Of a DNA stretch of 64,000 nt, positions 62,601 through 64,000 are shown piece after piece (position 1 is the stretch's first letter; the number at the start of each line of letters is the position of its first letter). The translations under genes and the position numbers were made by a program. Location of the stretch: NCBI RefSeq assembly GCF_040581485.1, contig NC_090132.1:21668911-21732910 (forward strand). The letters run 5' to 3'. A model generated the notes under the pieces. The model made no database searches and was not told the origin of the DNA. It saw only the letters and a program-made list of their open reading frames with translations. The stretch comes from Linepithema humile (taxonomy: Eukaryota > Arthropoda > Insecta > Hymenoptera > Formicidae).

Positions 62601-63406
62601 CATTCATTGTTAAACAACTGGTAAACGCGAACAAGTTAAATCATTCCACAAAACTTACGGCGCAGATTGTTACGTCTCTTGTATTTTGTTACAGTAAGGT
62701 TTATTATTTTCATTGATTTTTGCCTCATCTTGAGATATACATTGCTCAATTTTTTTACAGTTAGTCTATGTTTCGGTGTCGCCACTTTGTTGTCAATGTA
62801 TTTGGAAGAGATTAGCGCCGGAAAATTGGGTTACATAGTCTCCCTTGCTATTTTAGTTGTCGCACTCTTGACTACCCTCTCTTTCATTTATCTCCAACCA
62901 GTTTCTGGCAAAGAACTTACATTCTCGGTATTGTACATTTTTTTATACTTATGATTTTTCTATCCTAATATTATATTAATACCATCACATTAATTTTAAT
63001 TCGTAATGTTGTTTAAGGCCTATATCCGTTTTTTTAATTATTGATTATGCAACAATATTGTACAATTAATAATGATTATCGTTTTAGGTGCCGCTTGTGC
63101 CATTCTTGCCAGGATTAAGTGTCCTTATTAACGTTTATCTTATGATGATGTTAGATAAAATGACATGGATACGGTTTGTCGTGTGGATGGCAGTTGGTAA
63201 GTCTATTATGGGAAGGCGGATAAACGTATGTATTTATTGTAAGTTCATTAAATATATCATGGCTATTTATGACAGGTTTGTGCATATATTTCTTGTACGG
63301 CATGCGGAACAGTACCAGCCGACAAAGAAAAGTACCATCGAGAACTACCGATAATGCCAAGGAAAAAACAGAATGGGAAGAGACTGACTTTTCTCATGTT
63401 ACGTAA
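59686..63406 (+). CDS. Slimfast-like cationic amino acid transporter, copy B
   Basis: Tandem paralogue of the gene at 41204-45100 with the same role (Arg/Lys uptake). Exons are 59686-59920, 60735-61019, 61186-61290, 61499-61877, 62083-62222, 62284-62386, 62545-62693, 62761-62927, 63088-63196 and 63276-63406, giving 600 residues. Exons 2-9 have exactly the same lengths as in copy A. TM1 LTALGIGSTLGVGVYVLAG, GLCYAEFGARVPRAGS, GEFVAFLIGWTLILEY, GEEAKNPKRSIP and GAMFPLPRVIYAM are intact. The first ATG (59686) lies nine bases after the acceptor. Copy A starts four codons earlier because the copy A ATG is not present here. The C-terminal tail is shorter and diverged. AATAAA at about 63433 is a candidate poly(A) signal. 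Confidence 0.95.
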
Positions 63407-63813
63407 TGAACTAACAAGACAAAACATTTAATAATAAATATATTTATTTCTCTAATATTTTTGTCACTTAGTTAAGAGATATTTTTACATAATTATTTTA
63501 TACATAAAAAAAATTTTTTAAATATAATTTTATAAAACTATAAACTACTATTATATGAGTTCAGAGGAAAAGTGATCTTTTTTTTAAATCCATTAGAAAA
63601 AAAAACTAAACAGTTTTCACCGAATAATTTTAAAAAATAAATGCAAATGTTTAAGCTAAAATTAAAGTAAAAATTAAAAAAAAAAAAGAAATTATAACAC
63701 TTATGAAAAACAGTGTACTTGCTGCATACAATTAGAACTTAAACTTTAGAACTAATTTTCCAACAATTAAAATTGAACTTGATCTACTTTTTTCTGGACT
63801 CCGCGATATAAAA

Positions 63814-63958
63814 TTAGAAACCGAAGAGCGATTTGAGATCATTGAGTGTCAGTTTCGTAGCAGTATGTTTATCACCACTCAATACATTTTGTGCTATTTG
63901 AAGCTTTCGCTCTTGTAAGGCTTTGATGCGCTCTTCTATTGTATCTGTGCAAATAAAT
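63814..63958 (-). CDS. Transcription termination factor 2 / lodestar-like SNF2 ATPase, last exon (partial)
   Basis: On the minus strand, acceptor TTTCAG ends at 63959, and the exon encodes FICTDTIEERIKALQERKL, then QIAQNVLSGDKHTATKLTLNDLKSLFGF and a TAA (63816-63814). This is the C-terminal end of SNF2-type ATPases: TIEERI is the end of helicase motif VI neighbourhood, and the TKLTLNDLKSLFG ending is characteristic of TTF2/lodestar. TTF2 is a DNA-dependent ATPase that releases RNA polymerase II transcripts, notably before mitosis. The rest of the gene is beyond the right edge. Identification from 48 residues; another Rad5/SNF2 member is less likely. Confidence 0.75.
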
Positions 63959-64000
63959 CTGAAAGAAAAATTTTGTAATAAAACAAACTTTGAAAAGTAT

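Noticed and set aside
1..64000. CRISPR arrays, bacterial operons or phage
   Set aside because: Spliced eukaryotic genes throughout. The tandem arrays (145 bp, 71 bp) have no spacers and belong to a transposon and a satellite.

Overview
This window is eukaryotic nuclear DNA, most likely from an insect and plausibly an ant or other hymenopteran. It is AT-rich with CpG-rich islands and multi-exon genes with GT-AG introns. Its proteins have clear insect-type relatives: a classical protein kinase C, slimfast-like cationic amino acid transporters, a Ly6/uPAR protein and a lodestar/TTF2-like ATPase. The insect assignment rests on protein similarity and gene structure judged by eye; no species marker was seen.

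Left half (1-36.4 kb): the 5' part of a minus-strand classical protein kinase C (cPKC) gene. Four coding exons are visible at 34331-34518, 6008-6039, 5834-5916 and 172-283. They encode the pseudosubstrate, the whole C1A zinc finger and most of C1B. The C2 and kinase domains lie beyond the left edge. Intron 1 is about 28.3 kb. It carries a 2.8 kb Foldback-like palindromic transposon (18938-21771) with a 9-bp target duplication and arms built of 145-bp tandem repeats. A CpG-rich, strongly purine/pyrimidine-skewed promoter and 5'UTR region lies at 34.5-36.4 kb.

Right half (36.4-64 kb): two tandemly duplicated plus-strand transporter genes (41204-45100 and 59686-63406). Each has ten coding exons with eight internal exons of identical length, plus a homologous 5' noncoding exon. 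The duplicated unit extends upstream (about 38.6-40.3 kb and 55.3-57.9 kb). Only the second unit holds a four-exon Ly6/uPAR gene (55848-56967) and a small hairpin MITE. Between the duplicates lie a possible spliced small transcript (47.9-49.8 kb), a piggyBac-like MITE, a 71-bp satellite array, a second MITE, a retroposon-like tail and the last exon of a THAP-domain gene on the minus strand. The right edge holds the last exon of a minus-strand TTF2/lodestar-like gene.

Functionally, PKC is a lipid/Ca2+ signalling kinase, the two CATs import arginine and lysine, the Ly6 protein is a probable GPI-anchored surface or neuronal modulator, and TTF2 releases transcripts. Nothing suggests these genes act as one pathway. 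Most of the remaining sequence is AT-rich intron or intergenic DNA in which I see no gene.
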